From: Ruminococcus sp. UBA4275
Lineage (GTDB): Bacteria > Bacillota > Clostridia > Oscillospirales > Ruminococcaceae
Length of the DNA stretch: 49,722 nucleotides
Assembly: GCA_002395085.1 (NCBI GenBank)
Contig: DGVV01000170.1
Coordinates: forward strand, 1 to 49,722
Direction: 5' to 3'
In this document: positions 47,036 through 49,722 of the stretch, piece by piece
Layout of the letters: every line of letters begins with the position of its first letter
How positions within the stretch are numbered: position 1 is the stretch's first letter
The notes under the pieces: model-generated
Databases searched by the model: none
Seen by the model: the letters and a program-made list of their open reading frames with translations, nothing else
What the model was told of the DNA's origin: nothing
Translations under genes and position numbers: made by a program

Positions 47036-48376
47036 ATGAGCAGAGATATCAACAATAAATACTGGGATGAGGAGCTGGAAACGCTGCCTCGTCCGGAACT
47101 GGAAAAGCGGCAGCTTGCAGACCTTCAGGAGATCGTGCAGTTTGCATACGACCATGCACCGTATTACAAGCGTTCGTTTGATGAAGCAGGCGTGAAGCCT
47201 GCCGACATCCGGACACTGAAGGATCTTGAGAAGTTCCCGTTCATCAACAAGAAGACGCAGCGCGATACGCAGGGCGTCGGATCGTTCCTCGGTGAGCTGG
47301 CAGCCGTGCCGGAGGAGGATGTCGTGTTTATTTCCACGTCGTCCGGTTCAACGGGTGTTCCGACCATGAGCCCCTTCACCAAGAAGGATTTTGATGAGTT
47401 TCAGGAGACGGAAAGCCGCTGGTTCTGGCAAATCGGCATGAGACCGAATGACCGCTATGTTCACGCACTGAATTTCTCGCTGTATGTCGGCGGACCGGAT
47501 GTCATCGGCGCACAGAATCTCGGCGCACTGTGCATCTGGGGCGGTACGCTGCCGAGTGAGCGCCTGCTGTTCATTCTGAAAACGTATCAGCCGACGGTCA
47601 TCTGGACATCGCCTTCTTACGCATGGCAGCTTGGTGAAAAGGCACTGAAAGCGGGCTACGATCCGAGAAAGGATTTCAACATCAAGAAGATCATCGTGGC
47701 AGGTGAGCTTGGCGGCTCGATTGACGCGACCAGAAAGGCAATCGAGGACATCTGGGGTGCAGAGGTCTTTGATTTCTACGGTCTGTCCGATATTTTCGGC
47801 GCGTGCGCAGCACAGTGCGAATATCACGACGGTCTGCACATTGCAGAGAACCACATTCTTGTGGAAACGGTTGACATCCACACCGGAGAGGTGCTTGCAC
47901 CCGGCGAAGTCGGTGAGCTGGTCTTCACGACGCTCCGCAAGCACGCAAGACCGCTGATCCGCTTCCGCACCGGCGACATCGGCAGAATCGACCAGACACC
48001 GTGCAAGTGCGGCAGAACCCACGGCAGAATTCACATTCTCGGCAGAAAGGATGATATGTTCATTGTTTCCGCAGTGAATGTGTTCCCCAGCGACATTGAG
48101 GCGGTTATCCGTGAACAGAGCGGCATCACCGGCGAATATCTCATCCGCATCTTCGAGCAGGATTTCACCAACAAATATGCGGTGGAAATCGAGAAGAACA
48201 CCGACAATGCGAAGTCCGATGAGCAGATTGCAGCGGAGATTTCCGCAGCACTGAAGGCGCGCATCGGCGTGAAACCTGCCCGCGTTGTGGTGCATCCGGA
48301 CGGCGGACTGGATACGCGCTCCGAGCATAAATCCCGCCGCGTGATCGACGAGCGCAAGCTTGACTATTCGATCTGA
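47036..48376 (+). CDS. Phenylacetate-CoA ligase (PaaK)-like adenylate-forming enzyme
   Basis: The 446-residue ANL-superfamily protein has the PaaK layout: N-terminal YWDEELETLPRPELEKRQLADLQ, the P-loop TSSGSTGVPTM, FYGLSDIFGACAAQC, RPLIRFRTGDIGRI and a C-terminal AMP-binding_C_2 part with GRKDDMFIVSAVNVFP. Such enzymes activate aryl or other acids to CoA thioesters; many gut bacteria use them on aryl or indole acids from amino acids. The aminotransferase downstream suggests an amino-acid-derived keto or aryl acid. TAGGAGGAG precedes the ATG. Substrate unknown. Confidence 0.85.
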   Translation: MSRDINNKYWDEELETLPRPELEKRQLADLQEIVQFAYDHAPYYKRSFDEAGVKPADIRTLKDLEKFPFINKKTQRDTQGVGSFLGELAAVPEEDVVFISTSSGSTGVPTMSPFTKKDFDEFQETESRWFWQIGMRPNDRYVHALNFSLYVGGPDVIGAQNLGALCIWGGTLPSERLLFILKTYQPTVIWTSPSYAWQLGEKALKAGYDPRKDFNIKKIIVAGELGGSIDATRKAIEDIWGAEVFDFYGLSDIFGACAAQCEYHDGLHIAENHILVETVDIHTGEVLAPGEVGELVFTTLRKHARPLIRFRTGDIGRIDQTPCKCGRTHGRIHILGRKDDMFIVSAVNVFPSDIEAVIREQSGITGEYLIRIFEQDFTNKYAVEIEKNTDNAKSDEQIAAEISAALKARIGVKPARVVVHPDGGLDTRSEHKSRRVIDERKLDYSI

Positions 48377-48382
48377 GCGTGC

Positions 48383-48428
48383 TATAATAGAGAAGCGAGA
48401 GCAGGACGGACAAGGGTTCGTCCTGCTC
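48383..48428 (+). promoter_or_regulatory. Possible -10 box and leader hairpin before the aminotransferase gene
   Basis: TATAAT (48383-48388) lies seven bases after the CoA ligase stop without a clear -35. GAGCAGGACG (48399-48408) pairs perfectly with CGTCCTGCTC (48419-48428). No T-run follows, so it is a processing or stability hairpin rather than a clear terminator. Confidence 0.45.
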
Positions 48429-48454
48429 ACACTGTCAACAAGGAGTATATGATT

Positions 48455-49621
48455 ATGCCAGAACTTTCACGCAGAACGGCGGGTTTTACGGATTCCGTCA
48501 TCCGCCGCATGACGCGCATTTCCAATCAGTACGGCGCGGTGAATCTTTCGCAGGGCTTTCCGGATTTTGACCCGCCGAAAGCGATTCTTGACCGGCTTGC
48601 GGAGGTCACACGCGAGGATTTCCACCAGTATTCGATCACATGGGGCGCACAGAATTTCCGTGAGGCACTCGCGGAGAAGCAGTCGCATTTCATGGGCAGA
48701 CCGATTGATCCGAACGGTGAAATCGTTGTAACCTGCGGCAGCACCGAGGCGATGATGGCTGCCATGATGAGCGTGACAAATCCCGGAGACAAGGTGATCG
48801 TCTTCTCGCCGTTTTATGAGAATTACGGCGCAGATACGATTCTTTCGGGCGCAGAGCCGATCTATGTGCCGCTGAATCCGCCTGCCTTTACCTTTGATGC
48901 GGATGTGCTGGAGGCGGCATTCCGGCAGCACCCGAAGGCGCTGATCCTGTGCAACCCCTCGAACCCGTGCGGCAAGGTGTTCACACGGGAGGAGCTGCTG
49001 CTGATTGCAGATTTCGCGAAGAAATACGATACTTTTGTCATCACGGATGAGGTCTACGAGCATATTCTCTACGCGCCGCATACGCATACATATATGGCTG
49101 CGCTGCCGGGAATGTGGGAGCGCACCATTTCCTGCTCCTCGCTCTCGAAGACCTATTCGATTACGGGCTGGCGTCTGGGCTATGTGATTGCGCCGCCGCA
49201 GATTATCGACACCGTGAAAAAGGTGCATGATTTCCTGACAGTCGGTGCGGCTGCGCCCTTGCAGGAGGCTGCCGTGACGGGTCTGCGCTTCGGGGATGAT
49301 TATTACCGCGGCTTGCAGGCGGAGTACACCGAAAAGCGCGATTTGTTCCTCGCGGGACTCGACCGCATCGGCATTGCACATACCGTGCCGGAGGGTGCGT
49401 ATTACATTCTGCTGGATATTTCAGAGTACGGCTATGCAAGCGATCTCGATTTCTGCGAGAAGCTGGCGCAGTATGTCGGTGTGGGTGCAGTTCCCGGCTC
49501 AAGCTTCTTCAGAGAGCCGGAGAACCGGTATATCCGGCTGCATTTTGCAAAGAAAAATGAAACGCTGGAAGCTGCCCTCGAACGCCTCAGCAACATCAGA
49601 CAGAAGATGCCCAAAGCGTGA
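48455..49621 (+). CDS. Class I/II pyridoxal-phosphate aminotransferase (methionine/aspartate type)
   Basis: The 388-residue fold-type I enzyme has NLSQGFPDFDPP, HQYSITWGAQNFREAL, CNPSNPCGKVFTREEL, ITDEVYEHILY and the PLP lysine K232 in SSLSKTYSITGWRLGY. The SQGFPDFDPP start and YEGAYYILL-like late motif (PEGAYYILLDIS) resemble methionine aminotransferase/kynurenine aminotransferase-type proteins (YbdL group). It probably transaminates methionine or an aromatic amino acid. I chose the ATG at 48455, 9 bases after AAGGAG; an ATG at 48449 is too close. With the CoA ligase upstream it may form an amino-acid to acyl/aryl-CoA route. Confidence 0.85.
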   Translation: MPELSRRTAGFTDSVIRRMTRISNQYGAVNLSQGFPDFDPPKAILDRLAEVTREDFHQYSITWGAQNFREALAEKQSHFMGRPIDPNGEIVVTCGSTEAMMAAMMSVTNPGDKVIVFSPFYENYGADTILSGAEPIYVPLNPPAFTFDADVLEAAFRQHPKALILCNPSNPCGKVFTREELLLIADFAKKYDTFVITDEVYEHILYAPHTHTYMAALPGMWERTISCSSLSKTYSITGWRLGYVIAPPQIIDTVKKVHDFLTVGAAAPLQEAAVTGLRFGDDYYRGLQAEYTEKRDLFLAGLDRIGIAHTVPEGAYYILLDISEYGYASDLDFCEKLAQYVGVGAVPGSSFFREPENRYIRLHFAKKNETLEAALERLSNIRQKMPKA

Positions 49622-49647
49622 TGCCGCAGGTGCATTCTCAATAAACA

Positions 49648-49675
49648 GAGCCTCCCTTCCGGTGAAGGGAGGCTC
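49648..49675 (+). terminator. Terminator of the aminotransferase gene
   Basis: GAGCCTCCCTTC (49648-49659) pairs perfectly with GAAGGGAGGCTC (49664-49675). The dispersed repeat follows directly and overlaps the hairpin's last bases. Confidence 0.8.
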
Positions 49676-49714
49676 AGCTTGTCGATAAAGGTATCGCTGC
49701 GCGATGATTATAAT
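49673..49714. repeat. Terminal inverted repeat, right copy
   Basis: This is the reverse complement of bases 1-42 with one mismatch. It sits directly behind a terminator hairpin, as the left copy does. Confidence 0.85.
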
Positions 49715-49722
49715 GGGGCGCT

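Noticed and set aside
1..49722. CRISPR arrays, tRNA and rRNA genes
   Set aside because: Reading through the intergenic regions I saw no regularly spaced repeats and no cloverleaf or rRNA-like sequence. A dedicated search (tRNAscan, CRISPR finder) was not possible here.

Overview
The window looks like chromosomal DNA of an anaerobic, probably gut-dwelling Clostridia species (Ruminococcus/Oscillospiraceae-like). The grounds are strong Shine-Dalgarno sites, sigma-A promoters, a Firmicutes-type SufCBDSU operon, a CymR-like Rrf2 regulator, a SpoVT remnant and Firmicutes mobile-element genes. The genus is an inference. Most genes serve sulfur assimilation.

Left part, minus strand (491-9540). A surface-anchored double-cupredoxin protein (491-1900) has its own promoter. 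A fragment of a group II intron (2127-2890) follows. Then comes a run of genes transcribed leftward from 9540: O-acetylhomoserine sulfhydrylase (metY), an SsuABC/TauABC-type transporter, a DUF4418 membrane protein and a MacB/FtsX-like exporter pair.

Centre-left, plus strand (10035-18480). A LacI-family regulator with several matching palindromic operators precedes one tight operon: a trans-sulfuration lyase/synthase, a cystathionine/cysteine synthase, a NifX-like protein, a NifB-like radical SAM enzyme, and NifH-, NifD- and NifK-like proteins. No nifEN or other nitrogen-fixation genes are present. Joined to sulfur genes, the set resembles the methylthio-alkane reductase system (MarBHDK). My model is that the transporter brings in an organosulfur compound, the nitrogenase-like enzyme cleaves a C-S bond, and MetY and the trans-sulfuration enzymes capture the methanethiol or sulfide. 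The nifK-like gene has a one-base frameshift near 18057.

Centre (about 18500-33960). This is an accessory region: unknown and broken genes (18534-21046), a mobilization module with a candidate oriT (21138-22004), DUF960, amidoligase, a 52-residue gene and a class II glutamine amidotransferase (22131-24679), a small resolvase, a HerA/VirB4-like ATPase, an AlbA_2/Schlafen-like protein, and a large serine recombinase. The recombinase continues in frame into the C-terminal four-fifths of the sporulation regulator SpoVT, so an element has recombined into spoVT. The 5' part of spoVT is not in the window.

Right part, plus strand (34091-49675). This holds sufCBDSU plus an Rrf2/CymR-like regulator, a second SsuABC-like transporter, and a second sulfur operon (SAM methyltransferase, trans-sulfuration pair, LysR regulator), then a PaaK-like CoA ligase and a methionine/aspartate-type aminotransferase. 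The suf promoter and the second sulfur promoter share a palindrome that covers the -35 box. The second operon also has a Cys/Met-rich leader peptide followed by an intrinsic terminator, a clear candidate for cysteine-sensing transcription attenuation. A shorter Cys-containing leader precedes the second transporter. The two window ends carry the same 42-bp sequence in inverted orientation, probably a dispersed repeat next to terminators.
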